From Allobosea robiniae (GTDB lineage Bacteria; Pseudomonadota; Alphaproteobacteria; Rhizobiales; Beijerinckiaceae): a stretch of DNA of 64,000 bases. Position 1 is the stretch's first letter; every line of letters starts with the position of its first letter. The notes under the pieces were generated by a model that was not told where the DNA came from, ran no database searches, and was given only the letters and a program-made list of their open reading frames with translations. The stretch is from positions 124,001 to 188,000 of the forward strand of contig NZ_FNBZ01000009.1 of NCBI RefSeq assembly GCF_900102525.1, read 5' to 3'. A program made the position numbers and the translations under genes. This document shows, piece by piece, positions 44,038-52,757 of this stretch.

Positions 44038-45555
44038 ATGAACGTCGTTCTCGCCTGCGATCTCGGCGGCAGCAGCTTCCGCGCCGCGCTGATCGATGAG
44101 CATGGTGTGACGAGAGCGGACCATGCCGTTCCCGGCCCCGCTTTGAACGACCATCTCGACCACTCGGAAGTCTGGGCTACGGCCTGGTGGGCACAGCTGC
44201 TCGAGGCTACCGCCAAGCTCGCCGAACAAGCACCAGATCTGTTCGCAAGCGTCCAGGGCATCGCGATTTGCGGCGTGACCCGGACGCAGGTCTTCCTCGG
44301 CCATCAAGGGCAGGAATTGCGCCCGGCCATGACCTGGAAGGACGCGCGCTCCGACGGCATTGCCGCTCGCCTGCGCGAGAGGCTGCCCGATCATCCCGAA
44401 GCCGGGCGGATCAACGCCTTTCACCCGCTCGCGCGCCTCGCCTGGCTGGTCGAGAACGAGCCGGAACACGCCCAAGCGCTCGCCTGCGTGCTGGAACCCA
44501 AGGACTACCTGAATTTCCGACTGACCGGCCGACAAGCGAGCGACCCGGTTTCGCTGGCGCGGTTGATCGCTTGCACTGAAAGCGTCGATGGCCACTCGGC
44601 ATTTGAAGCAGTGGGTCTCTCGCCAAGCGTCATTCCGGCGATCCTCGAACCCATCGATATCGTCGGCTCCGTCATCACCGGCCTGCCCGCCCCCTTCGAC
44701 AGGCTCGCCGGCATCCCCGTCTTCTGCGGCTGCAACGATACCTGGGCGGCCGTCGCGGGGCTCGGTGCGCTGCGGCCGGGCTATGCCTACAACATCTCCG
44801 GTACCACCGAAGTGCTCGGCGTGCTCGGTCCCGATCAGGCGGAGGCCGAGGGGCTGATCTCCGTCGACTGGCGTGGCCTCTGGCATGTCGGCGGCCCCAG
44901 CCAGAACGGCGCCGACACAGCCGCCTGGCTCGCGGGCCTGCTCGGTGGGCAAGGCCCTGTCGGCGAGACGATCGAGCGCCTTCTCGCAGGTCCGCGCCAC
45001 TCGCAGCCGCTGATCTTCCTGCCCTATCTGCAGGGCGAGCGCGTGCCTTATTGGGACCCGAACCTGCGCGGCGCTTTCATCGGGCTTGGCCGCCGGCACG
45101 GCCCGACCGATCTCGCCTATGCCGTGCTCGAAGGCGTCGCCTGCCTGAACCGGCTCGTGCTGGAGCGGGCGGAAGGGGCGCTCGGCACCCGCGTCGAGGA
45201 GATCCGCTTCGGCGGCGGCGCGGCCGCCAATCCGGTCTGGGCGCAAGTCAAGGCCGATATCTGCGGCCGCCCGATTGCGGTCGGCACGGCGAGAGAGCCC
45301 GGCCTGCTCGGTGCGGCGATCATCGCCTGGACCGGCCTCGGCCGCTTCGCCTCGCTGGAGACCGCGCAGGATGCCCTCGTGACCATCGCCCGCTGCTATG
45401 CGCCCGACCCGGCCCGCCGCCCGGCCTATAACGCGCTCTATGCACTCTATCGGCAGAGCGAAGCGGCGCTGGCCCCGATCTCGGCCGATCTCGTAGCGCT
45501 GGCGCAGAACACGGCCGCGCTGCCCGGCCTCGCCAACGCGACAAGCGCCACGTAA
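44038..45555 (+). CDS. FGGY-family carbohydrate kinase
   Basis: 505 aa. The phosphate-1 motif is LACDLGGSSFRAAL, the catalytic aspartate lies in CGCNDTWAAVAGLGA, and an adenosine-binding RFGGGAAANPVW motif follows. The start at 44038 is chosen because the upstream in-frame extension from 43930 is entirely repeat sequence. It heads an operon with a sugar ABC importer, so it phosphorylates the incoming sugar or sugar alcohol. Xylulokinase-like by length; substrate not determinable. Confidence 0.87.
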   Translation: MNVVLACDLGGSSFRAALIDEHGVTRADHAVPGPALNDHLDHSEVWATAWWAQLLEATAKLAEQAPDLFASVQGIAICGVTRTQVFLGHQGQELRPAMTWKDARSDGIAARLRERLPDHPEAGRINAFHPLARLAWLVENEPEHAQALACVLEPKDYLNFRLTGRQASDPVSLARLIACTESVDGHSAFEAVGLSPSVIPAILEPIDIVGSVITGLPAPFDRLAGIPVFCGCNDTWAAVAGLGALRPGYAYNISGTTEVLGVLGPDQAEAEGLISVDWRGLWHVGGPSQNGADTAAWLAGLLGGQGPVGETIERLLAGPRHSQPLIFLPYLQGERVPYWDPNLRGAFIGLGRRHGPTDLAYAVLEGVACLNRLVLERAEGALGTRVEEIRFGGGAAANPVWAQVKADICGRPIAVGTAREPGLLGAAIIAWTGLGRFASLETAQDALVTIARCYAPDPARRPAYNALYALYRQSEAALAPISADLVALAQNTAALPGLANATSAT

Positions 45556-45566
45556 AGGACGCTTCA

Positions 45567-45595
45567 TGCCGGCGATTCGAAGCAGGGCGCCGGCA
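45567..45595 (+). promoter_or_regulatory. Small stem-loop between kinase and permease genes
   Basis: Arms TGCCGGCG (45567-45574) and CGCCGGCA (45588-45595) are perfectly inverse. The hairpin lies between the kinase stop and the TTG start of the permease and may tune expression within the operon. Confidence 0.35.
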
Positions 45596-45624
45596 CGCAT
45601 GATCGCGAAGAAGGGAAGCTGAGC

Positions 45625-46581
45625 TTGGGCCGCATCGACCCGCGCGAACTGATCGGACGCTACGGCACGGCGCTCGCCGGCCTCGCGCTGATCCTGTTCT
45701 TCCTGATCTTCGCGCCGAACTTCGCCAGCACGATGAACATCATCAACGTGCTGAAGGATACGAGCTTCCTCGCCATCCTCGCGCTCGGCTTCGCGCTGGC
45801 CTTCACCGTGGCCGAACTCGATCTCTCCGTCGCGGAAATGGCGAGCCTCGCGGCTGTCGTCTGCGGCTGGCTGGTCCATGCCCAATATCCTCCGGCCGTC
45901 GCGGTGAGCGCCGCGATTGGCGTCGGCATCGTGCTGGGCTCGCTCAACGGCTACGGCGTCACCGTCCTGCGCATCCCCTCGCTGATCATGACGCTGGGCA
46001 CCGCGGCGATCGCCAAGGGCTTCGCCTTCATGATCACGCAGGGCGTCGCCTTCGTCGGGCGCTGGCCGGTCGGCTTCACCGGGCTCGCCCGCGGCTACTC
46101 CTTCGGCATCCCCAACCTCGTGCTCTGGATGGCGGGCGCCACGCTCTTCGCCTACGGCCTCGTCAAATGGACCCGGACCGGCGCGCATATGGTCGCGACC
46201 GGCGAGGCGGACGAGGCCGCGCGGCTCGCCGGCATCGCCACCGCACGGATGAAGCGCATCGGCCTCCTGCTCTCCGGCGTCTTCGCCGGCCTCATGGCCA
46301 TGCTGCTCGCCGCCAACCTGTCCTCGGCCGCGCCGAACATGGCGGGCGACTACCTGCTTTATGCCATCGCCGCCGTGCTGCTCGGCATGACCATGTTCGA
46401 GCCCGGCAAGCCGAACATCCCCGGCACGGTTTTTGCGGCGCTGGTGCTCAAGGTGCTCGGCAACGGCTTGGTGCTGATGGGCGCGCCCTATTACATCCAG
46501 GACATCGTGCTCGGCGCGATCATCATCGGCTCGGTCGCCTTCTCGGCCAGCGCGATGAAGAAGGCGGCGTTCAAGGTCTGA
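45625..46581 (+). CDS. Sugar ABC transporter permease, RbsC/FrcC type
   Basis: 318 aa, strongly hydrophobic with about eight to ten membrane segments. The family features LSVAEMASLAAVV and an ATPase-contact region (GEADEAARLAGIATARMKRI) are seen. It starts with TTG after AAGGGAAG; no closer ATG fits. It forms a homodimeric channel with the ATPase at 47638 and receptor at 46620. Confidence 0.9.
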   Translation: MGRIDPRELIGRYGTALAGLALILFFLIFAPNFASTMNIINVLKDTSFLAILALGFALAFTVAELDLSVAEMASLAAVVCGWLVHAQYPPAVAVSAAIGVGIVLGSLNGYGVTVLRIPSLIMTLGTAAIAKGFAFMITQGVAFVGRWPVGFTGLARGYSFGIPNLVLWMAGATLFAYGLVKWTRTGAHMVATGEADEAARLAGIATARMKRIGLLLSGVFAGLMAMLLAANLSSAAPNMAGDYLLYAIAAVLLGMTMFEPGKPNIPGTVFAALVLKVLGNGLVLMGAPYYIQDIVLGAIIIGSVAFSASAMKKAAFKV

Positions 46582-46619
46582 TCGCGACAACAACAAACAA
46601 AATGAGGGGAGTGGGTTTC

Positions 46620-47564
46620 ATGTTCGGTTTCAGGAAATTGCTGGTCGCCGCCGCCGCGCTCGTCGCGCTCGGCCAATCGGCTCAGGCCTTCGAGCTCGGC
46701 ATCATCGGCTTCCAGTTCACCTCGGAAACGCATGCCCGCGTCGCCAATGCGGCTGCCGCCGCCGCCAAGGCCAAGGGCTGGAACGTCACGCTGCTGAACT
46801 CGGAAGGCGCGCTGCCCAAGCATGCCGAGCAGTTCGACGCGCTGATCGCCAAGAAGGTCGACGCCATCATCATCGCCATGGGCAAGCCGGTCGAGGCCGA
46901 CGCCCAGTTCAAGGCGGCCAAGGACGCCAAGATCCCCGTGATCACCGTGCAGTCGGGTTCGAGCCCGCATGCGCTCTTCGACATCCAGACCAACGAGTAC
47001 AAGGTCGGCGCCGATGCCGCGCTCTACCTGCTCGGCCAGCTCGGCTATCAGGGCAATATCGTCTCGGCCCGCTTCGACCTCAACGTCGCCTCGCGCATCC
47101 GCGGCCGCCTGCTCGACGCCGTGCTCGCCGAGAACCAGGCGGTGAAGGAGCTCGGCAAGTTCTCGATGGCCCGTACCCAGAGCTGGCGCGACGACGTCCG
47201 CGCCGGCATGCAGGCGCTGCTGCTGCAGAACCAGGGCAAGATCAACGGCATCTGGGCCTCCTTCGACGGCCAGGCCTACATCATCGACGACCTGCTGCAG
47301 GCTCAAGGGGTGAAGAAGGGCCAGATCCCGCTCGTCTCGGTCGATGGCGGCCAGGAAAGCTACGAGCGCATCGCCGATCCGAACTCGACCTTCATGGCGA
47401 CCGTCGCCGTTCCCTTCGACGAGATGGGCAAGCAAGCGGTCGACGCCATCCAGGCGATCGTCGTCGAAAAAAAGCCGAAGGAGAGCATCACCTCCGGCCC
47501 CTATCTCTTCACGGAAGCCGTGCTGGTCGACAAGAACAACGTCCAGCAGTTCCTGAAGAAGTGA
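46620..47564 (+). CDS. Sugar ABC transporter substrate-binding protein, RbsB/FrcB type
   Basis: 314 aa. Sec signal (MFGFRKLLVAAAALVAL ending AQAF), then a periplasmic-binding-protein-I fold with IIGFQFTSETHARVANAA, DAIIIAMGKPVEADAQF and VSVDGGQESYERIA. The frame is open upstream through the permease gene but the signal peptide and a GAGGGG site set the start. A stem-loop follows at 47574-47606. Binds a pentose/hexose-like ligand. Confidence 0.9.
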   Translation: MFGFRKLLVAAAALVALGQSAQAFELGIIGFQFTSETHARVANAAAAAAKAKGWNVTLLNSEGALPKHAEQFDALIAKKVDAIIIAMGKPVEADAQFKAAKDAKIPVITVQSGSSPHALFDIQTNEYKVGADAALYLLGQLGYQGNIVSARFDLNVASRIRGRLLDAVLAENQAVKELGKFSMARTQSWRDDVRAGMQALLLQNQGKINGIWASFDGQAYIIDDLLQAQGVKKGQIPLVSVDGGQESYERIADPNSTFMATVAVPFDEMGKQAVDAIQAIVVEKKPKESITSGPYLFTEAVLVDKNNVQQFLKK

Positions 47565-47573
47565 GCGTGCAGG

Positions 47574-47606
47574 CCGTCATGCTCGGGCCTGCCCTGGGCG
47601 TGACGG
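47574..47606 (+). promoter_or_regulatory. Stem-loop after the sugar-binding-protein gene
   Basis: Arms CCGTCATGC (47574-47582) and GCGTGACGG (47598-47606) pair at eight positions plus one G-T. It lies nine bases after the stop codon, between receptor and ATPase genes. Confidence 0.4.
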
Positions 47607-47637
47607 AACCTTGCGCCTGCCAATGCCCGGACAGACC

Positions 47638-48402
47638 ATGACCGACCCCACCTCCCTCCTCTCGCTGCGCGGCATCGGCAAGGCCTATGGCCCGGTCGTC
47701 GCCGTCCGCGATGTCGATCTCGACATCTTCAAGGGCGAGGTCGTGGCGCTGTGCGGTGACAATGGCGCCGGCAAGTCGAGCCTAATCAAGGTGATCTCCG
47801 GCGCCGAGGAGGCAACCAGCGGCACGATCAGCCTGCGCGGCAAGCCGGTCACCTTCGCCTCGCCGCACGATGCGCTGGAGAACGGCGTCGCGACGATCTA
47901 CCAGGACCTCGCGCTGGCCCCGCGCCTCTCGATTGCCCAGAACGTCTTCATGGGCTCGGAACTGACCAAGCCCCTGCTGCTGCCCTTCCTACGCATCCTC
48001 GACAAGAAGAGGATGATCGCGGAATCGCAGCGCTATCTCTCACAGCTCTCCGCCGCCGTCACCGATATGACCCGGCCGGTCGAGCGGCTCTCGGGCGGCC
48101 AGCGCCAGGCGGTCGCGATCTCCCGCGCGCTGCGCTGGAACGCCGAGATCATCATCATGGACGAGCCGACGGCCGCGCTCGGCGTCAAGGAGAGCGCGCT
48201 CGTCCTCGATCTCATCCGCAAGCTCAAGGCCGACGGGCGCACCGTCATCCTGATCAGCCACAACATGCGCGATGTCGTGGCGCTGGCCGACCGCGTCGTC
48301 ATCATGGGCGCTGGCCGCAAATATGTGGACCGGCCGCTCGGCGACCTCACCGCCGACGACATCGCCCATATGATCATGGCCGGCAACGCCAAGGCAGCGT
48401 GA
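47638..48402 (+). CDS. Sugar ABC transporter ATPase, single-domain (FrcA type)
   Basis: 254 aa with one nucleotide-binding domain: Walker A GDNGAGKS, signature LSGGQRQ, Walker B EIIIMDEPTAAL and switch SHNM. Length equals the fructose-type FrcA and is half of RbsA. The ATG at 47638 (MTDPTSLL) is chosen; earlier in-frame starts at 47611 and 47623 would reach toward the stem-loop. Works as a dimer with the permease at 45625. Confidence 0.9.
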   Translation: MTDPTSLLSLRGIGKAYGPVVAVRDVDLDIFKGEVVALCGDNGAGKSSLIKVISGAEEATSGTISLRGKPVTFASPHDALENGVATIYQDLALAPRLSIAQNVFMGSELTKPLLLPFLRILDKKRMIAESQRYLSQLSAAVTDMTRPVERLSGGQRQAVAISRALRWNAEIIIMDEPTAALGVKESALVLDLIRKLKADGRTVILISHNMRDVVALADRVVIMGAGRKYVDRPLGDLTADDIAHMIMAGNAKAA

Positions 48403-48406
48403 AGCG

Positions 48407-49336
48407 ATGCGTGAAGCCATCATCATCGATACCGATCCCGGCCAGGACGACGCCGTCGCCCTGCTGCTGGCCTGCGCCAGCGCCGAACAGGTCGATTTCA
48501 GGGCCATCACCACCGTCGCCGGCAATGTCCCGGTCGCGCAGACCACCGCGAATGCCCTGCGCATCTGCGATCTCGCCGGCCGGGGCGATGTCCCCGTGTA
48601 TCGTGGCGCCGAGGGCCCGCTGGTCTTCTCGCTCGAAACCGCGGAATTCGTCTGCGGCCCGGACGGGCTGGATGGCGCCGACCTGCCTCAACCAAGGAGC
48701 GACGCCGCACCCGGCCATGCCGTGCAGGCGATCATCGATCTCTGCCGCGCGGCTCCTGCGGACGGCATCACGCTCTGCCCGCTCGGGCCGCTGACCAATC
48801 TGGCGCTGGCCTTTCGGCTCGCGCCCGACATCCTGCCGAAGGTCAAACGCATCGTACTGATGGGCGGCGCCATCGGGCTGGGCAACATCACGCCTGCCGC
48901 CGAGTTCAACACCTATGTCGACCCGCATGCGGCAGCGGTGGTCTTCGACTGCGGCCGGCCGATCGTGATGTTGGGCCTCGGCGTCACGCTCCAGGCCATC
49001 GCCAAGCATGAACAGATCGCCCGCATCGGCGCCCTCGGCAACGCCGCCGGCAAGGCCGTCCATGGCATGCTGACACGTCCACGCCCCGGCGGGCTCGGCA
49101 GCGACGGCCACCCGATGCACGACCCCTGCGTCATCGCCTTCCTGCTCTGGCCGGAATTGTTCGACGGCCGCGACTGCTTCGTCACGGTCGAGACCGGCGA
49201 CGGTCCTCTGCGCGGACGCACCACGATCGACTGGAATGGCCGCCTCAGGCGCGAGCCCAACGCCCATGTCGTCTCAGCCGTGAAGGCCCACGACCTGTTC
49301 GAGCGCATGATCGAACGCCTCGCCACGTTGCCTTGA
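48407..49336 (+). CDS. Nucleoside hydrolase (IUNH family)
   Basis: 309 aa. The Ca-binding motif IIIDTDPGQDDAVALLLA is at the N-terminus; LGPLTNLALAF, VLMGGAIGLGN, AEFNTYVDPHAAA and HDPCVIAF complete the family pattern. It hydrolyses the N-glycosidic bond of ribonucleosides to base and ribose. It starts four bases after the ATPase gene, so the imported ligand may be a nucleoside or the operon may salvage ribose. Confidence 0.92.
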   Translation: MREAIIIDTDPGQDDAVALLLACASAEQVDFRAITTVAGNVPVAQTTANALRICDLAGRGDVPVYRGAEGPLVFSLETAEFVCGPDGLDGADLPQPRSDAAPGHAVQAIIDLCRAAPADGITLCPLGPLTNLALAFRLAPDILPKVKRIVLMGGAIGLGNITPAAEFNTYVDPHAAAVVFDCGRPIVMLGLGVTLQAIAKHEQIARIGALGNAAGKAVHGMLTRPRPGGLGSDGHPMHDPCVIAFLLWPELFDGRDCFVTVETGDGPLRGRTTIDWNGRLRREPNAHVVSAVKAHDLFERMIERLATLP

Positions 49337-49347
49337 AAGACCCGGAC

Positions 49348-49869
49348 ATGCCGCATTTCGTCGAAGCACTGCAGCAGGAAGCGGCGGAAGCCATCGCGCA
49401 GATGCAGGAGGCAGCGCTCCGCGCCCGCCACGCCCATGCCCGCGCGGAACTGATGCGCCACATGCTGACCACGGCTCGCAAGGTCAAGGACAAGCCGAAG
49501 GCCGAGGCTGTCGAAACCGTCGTGCGCGAATGGATGGACGCCTGGAATCTCGGGCGCTCCGACTGGCCGCATATCGCCCGCGAGATGGAGAACTTCACTG
49601 AAGCTTTCCACGACTACGTCAACGATCCGAGCGACGCCCATGACACGCGCCTGCGCGAAACCTGCGCAGCGCTCGACAAGGTTCTGGAGCAGGAGGGCAC
49701 CTCGATCTCCGACCAGATGGCCTTCCGCTCGCAATGTGCCCATGGCTGGTGGGAACAGGTGAAGCCCGTCCCCGCCGACCTGCCCGGCCGCAAGCCGCGC
49801 CCGTCCGTGCCGGCGCTTGAATCCGGCAAAGCATTCTGGGAAGCCGGCTGCGCGGAGTTCTGTCGCTGA
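49348..49869 (+). CDS. Uncharacterised protein
   Basis: 173 aa, not recognised. It is mostly helical and charged, with an alanine/glutamate-rich N-terminal stretch (about residues 5-45) and two tryptophan-containing patches (EWMDAWNLGRSDWPH, HGWWEQV). No membrane segment or signal peptide. An alternative TTG start at 49333 overlaps the nucleoside hydrolase stop. It is co-directional with the sugar/nucleoside operon and ends four bases from the convergent gene at 49874. Confidence 0.6.
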   Translation: MPHFVEALQQEAAEAIAQMQEAALRARHAHARAELMRHMLTTARKVKDKPKAEAVETVVREWMDAWNLGRSDWPHIAREMENFTEAFHDYVNDPSDAHDTRLRETCAALDKVLEQEGTSISDQMAFRSQCAHGWWEQVKPVPADLPGRKPRPSVPALESGKAFWEAGCAEFCR

Positions 49870-49873
49870 CGCG

Positions 49874-50230
49874 TTACGGCAGCTGCTGGTTCTCGAAGAA
49901 CCCATCCAGCGGGATCTGGGTCGTCTTCTCGAAATCATCCATCGCGTCGAGCAGGCGCTGGCGGTAGTTCAAAAGCGCCAGCAGCAATTGCGCCGCGTCG
50001 CGCGATAGCCCGTAGCGCGCCCAGCTCTCGGATGTCCGGCGCTCCAGCCCGATCTGGTCGCCGAAGGCCTCGACCGTCGCGAAGCCGAGGCCCTGCACGA
50101 CTTCCAGCAGTTCCTCGGCCGACATGCGCGGCTTCACCACATGGGAATGCACCCGCTCCAGCATCAGGCGGATATCGGAGGGCCGGAACTGCAGGGAGTT
50201 GCGCGCGAACTGCTCGAAATTATTGGCCAT
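49874..50230 (-). CDS. Uncharacterised small protein, possible helix-turn-helix
   Basis: 118 aa, not recognised. The segment TVEAFGDQIGLERRTSESWA followed by RYGLS resembles a helix-turn-helix, and the C-terminal half is helical (LLALLNYRQRLLDAMDDFE). Its start at 50230 overlaps the 3' end of the SorC gene by eleven bases, so it is probably translated from the same message and may be an auxiliary regulator. Confidence 0.6.
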   Translation of the reverse strand: MANNFEQFARNSLQFRPSDIRLMLERVHSHVVKPRMSAEELLEVVQGLGFATVEAFGDQIGLERRTSESWARYGLSRDAAQLLLALLNYRQRLLDAMDDFEKTTQIPLDGFFENQQLP

Positions 50231-51284
50231 GGCGTGTTTCCCGATCGGCTCCCTCTGTCGCCGGTTTCGCGCCGCCGGCCAGCAGGGCCTCCGCAGCGCC
50301 TTCATCTGTGATCAGCACTTTCGCCGCGCTCGCCCGCAAGGCCGCGCGGATCGCATGTTCCTTATGGGCGCCGCCGGCCGCGATCGCGACGAGGCCGATG
50401 CCCCTGAGATCGGCCGGGCTCACCGCCATGATACGCCGGTTCACGGGATGGTCCACCAGTTCGCCCTCGGCATCGATGAAATGGCAGACGAGGTCGCCGA
50501 CCGCCCCGGCCTTCTTCAAACCGGCCAGATCGGATTGCGGCAGAAGCCCCTCGCGGAACAGCGTCGAATCGGGGACGAGATCGCCGACGCTGACCAGCGC
50601 GACATCCGCCGCCCGCGCCCGGTCGAGCAGGTCCCGCAGGGTCGGCTCGCGCCAGAGCGCATCGCGAATCTCGGCATTCGAGACGAAGACCGGCGCCGTC
50701 AATTGAAAGCAGTCGGCACCGAACATGTCGGCGACGCGGCGCGCCACCGCCGAGGGATTGATGCTGCGCGAATGGGTAAGCCCGCCCAGCAGCGAGACCA
50801 CCGACATCGCTTCGACCTGGCGCGGCTGCATGCCGCGCAGCGCCAGATGCAGCGTCTGCCCCCAGCCGACGGCCAGTGACATGTTGTCGGTCAGCTTGTC
50901 GGAAAGCCACAAGCCCGCGGCATAGCCGACGAGCGCCGAGACGCTCGCCGCATCGCGCGCCGCCGGCACCACCACCGCCTCCTTCAGCCCGAAGGCGGTG
51001 ACGAGCCCGCGCTCCAGCCCCGCCTGCCGGGCCGAGCGCGCATCGATCCTGATCTTGACCAGCCCTTCGGAGCGCGCCGCCGCCAGCATGCGGATCACCT
51101 TGATCCGGCTCAGGCCGAGTGCCTCGGCGATCTGCTCCTGGGTCAGGCCCTCGACATAGTAGAGCCATGCCGCCCGGACTTTTGCCTCCGCGACCGGCAC
51201 ATCGCCCTGGATCTGTCCTGCTCCGAATGCGTCTTCCACGAGCGCTCCCTGCCGCGCCACCGCGAGCACGTGCGACAGCATCAC
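50220..51284 (-). CDS. SorC/DeoR-like sugar-binding transcriptional regulator
   Basis: 354 aa. An N-terminal helix-turn-helix (EGLTQEQIAEALGLSRIKVI) is followed by the SorC effector domain, with VGYAAGLWLSDKL, LAVGWGQTLH and late IGLVAIAAGGAHKEHAIRAA motifs. Such regulators sense phosphorylated sugars or polyols. Divergent from the SAF-oxidoreductase operon at 51396, and the intergenic region carries three GAACAT-type sites. Confidence 0.9.
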   Translation of the reverse strand: MMLSHVLAVARQGALVEDAFGAGQIQGDVPVAEAKVRAAWLYYVEGLTQEQIAEALGLSRIKVIRMLAAARSEGLVKIRIDARSARQAGLERGLVTAFGLKEAVVVPAARDAASVSALVGYAAGLWLSDKLTDNMSLAVGWGQTLHLALRGMQPRQVEAMSVVSLLGGLTHSRSINPSAVARRVADMFGADCFQLTAPVFVSNAEIRDALWREPTLRDLLDRARAADVALVSVGDLVPDSTLFREGLLPQSDLAGLKKAGAVGDLVCHFIDAEGELVDHPVNRRIMAVSPADLRGIGLVAIAAGGAHKEHAIRAALRASAAKVLITDEGAAEALLAGGAKPATEGADRETRHGQ

Positions 51285-51313
51285 CGCATCGCGTGGTCCA
51301 AGGCAACCCGTTC

Positions 51314-51379
51314 GAACATCTGTGCGCTTGACAGGACGAAAGACATGTTCTTTTGTTCCTATATAAGAACATATGTCCT
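51314..51379. promoter_or_regulatory. Divergent promoter region with three GAACAT sites, probable SorC operators
   Basis: GAACATCTGT (51314-51323), GACATGTTCT (51342-51351, inverse of AGAACATGTC) and AGAACATATGTCCT (51366-51379, a palindrome with one mismatched pair) share the AGAACAT core. A TTGACA at 51328-51333 could be a -35 box for the plus strand; no convincing -10 at the right distance was found. Their location between sorC and its target operon supports operator function. Confidence 0.55.
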
Positions 51380-51395
51380 AGGGAGAGTGTCGACG

Positions 51396-52757
51396 ATGGC
51401 CGCGATCCAGCCGCAGCCGCCTTTGGGCGCGCCCGTCGCCGGCCTCTCCCTGGCCGAGGCCCTCGAATTGCGCGCCAAGGCCGGCAAGCCGGTCCGCGTC
51501 GGCCTGATCGGCGCCGGCCAGATGGGCACCGATATCGTCGTCCAGATCTCCCAGATGACCGGCATCGAGATCGCCGCCGTCGCCGATATCGCGCCGGATC
51601 GCGTTTCGGAGGCCGCCGCGCTCGCCGGGCGCAAGGGCGAGGTCGACAATGTCACCGATGAGGCCGGGCTCGACGCCAGCAGACGCAAGGGCCGCATCGC
51701 CGCCACGACCTCGCTCGACCTGATCTGCCGTTCGCCCCATGTCGACGTCATCATCGACGCCACCGGCAATCCCGAAGCCGGCTCGCGCGTCGCGCTGACT
51801 GCCATCGCCGCGCGCAAGCATATCGTGATGATGAATGTCGAGGCCGACATCACCATCGGCTCCTATCTCGCGGTCGAGGCGGCGAAGGCGGGCGTGGTCT
51901 ACACGCTCGGCGCCGGCGACGAGCCCGCTGCCGCGATGGAGCTGATCAATTTCGTCCGCGCCATGGGCTATCCGGTGGTTGCCGCCGGGAAGGGCAAGAA
52001 CAACCCGTTCCGCATCGATGCGGTGCCCGCCGACTATGTCGAGGAAGCCACGCGCCGGAACATGAACCCGCGCATGCTCGTCGAATTCGTCGACGGCTCG
52101 AAGACGATGGTCGAGATGGTCGCCATCGCCAATGCCTGCGGCTTCGTGCCGGATATCCCCGGCATGCACGGTCCGGCTGCGCCAAAGGACGAATTGCAGA
52201 AGTATTTCTGCCCGAAGGAAGAGGGCGGCCTGCTCTCGCAGAAAGGCGTCGTCGATTTCTCGGTGGCCAAGGGCGTCGCGCCCGGCGTCTTCGCCATCGC
52301 AGAGATGCGCCATCCCCGCGTCCGCGAGCGGATGAGCGACCTGCATCTCGGCCCCGGCCCCTACTATTCCTTCTTCCGGCCCTATCACCTGACGAGTCTC
52401 GAAGTCCCGCTCTCGGCCGCTGCCGCCGTCATCTTCAACCAGAGCCATATGCGCCCGCTGCCGGTGCCGACCTCCGAGGTCGGCTGCGTCGCCAAGCGCG
52501 ATCTCGCGGCCGGCGAGACGCTCGATGCCATCGGCGAATACGGCTATCGCGGCTTCGCCCTCTCTCGCGCCGATGCCCAGACCCGCAAAGCGCTCCCGAT
52601 CGGCCTCGCCCAGGGCGCGACCATGACCCGGCCCGTCCGCAAGGGCGAACTCATCACGCTGGCCGACGCCACGCCCGACGAACGACTGAAGATCGTCGAG
52701 GTCCGCCGCGCGCAGGACGCGATGATCGCCGCGCTGACCTCCGGAGCCCAGGCATGA
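51396..52757 (+). CDS. NAD(P)-dependent oxidoreductase with C-terminal SAF domain (homoserine dehydrogenase/DRL-like)
   Basis: 453 aa. N-terminal Rossmann motif [16 protein letters not shown], a central homoserine-dehydrogenase-like part with [18 protein letters not shown] and GKGKNNPF, and a C-terminal SAF-like region ([20 protein letters not shown]). The architecture matches the SAF oxidoreductases that include the Brucella DXP-reductoisomerase-like (DRL) enzymes of the MEP pathway, but also unassigned catabolic members. GGGAGAG precedes the ATG. The stop overlaps E1alpha (ATGA), tying it to that enzyme complex. Reaction unassigned. Confidence 0.83.
   Translation: MAAIQPQPPLGAPVAGLSLAEALELRAKAGKPVRVGLIGAGQMGTDIVVQISQMTGIEIAAVADIAPDRVSEAAALAGRKGEVDNVTDEAGLDASRRKGRIAATTSLDLICRSPHVDVIIDATGNPEAGSRVALTAIAARKHIVMMNVEADITIGSYLAVEAAKAGVVYTLGAGDEPAAAMELINFVRAMGYPVVAAGKGKNNPFRIDAVPADYVEEATRRNMNPRMLVEFVDGSKTMVEMVAIANACGFVPDIPGMHGPAAPKDELQKYFCPKEEGGLLSQKGVVDFSVAKGVAPGVFAIAEMRHPRVRERMSDLHLGPGPYYSFFRPYHLTSLEVPLSAAAAVIFNQSHMRPLPVPTSEVGCVAKRDLAAGETLDAIGEYGYRGFALSRADAQTRKALPIGLAQGATMTRPVRKGELITLADATPDERLKIVEVRRAQDAMIAALTSGAQA

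Noticed and set aside
43942-46596. Minus-strand open frame of about 880 codons opposite the kinase and permease genes
   Set aside because: Antisense to FGGY kinase and RbsC-type genes with clear motifs; low-complexity Gly/Arg/Asp composition and no recognisable domain.
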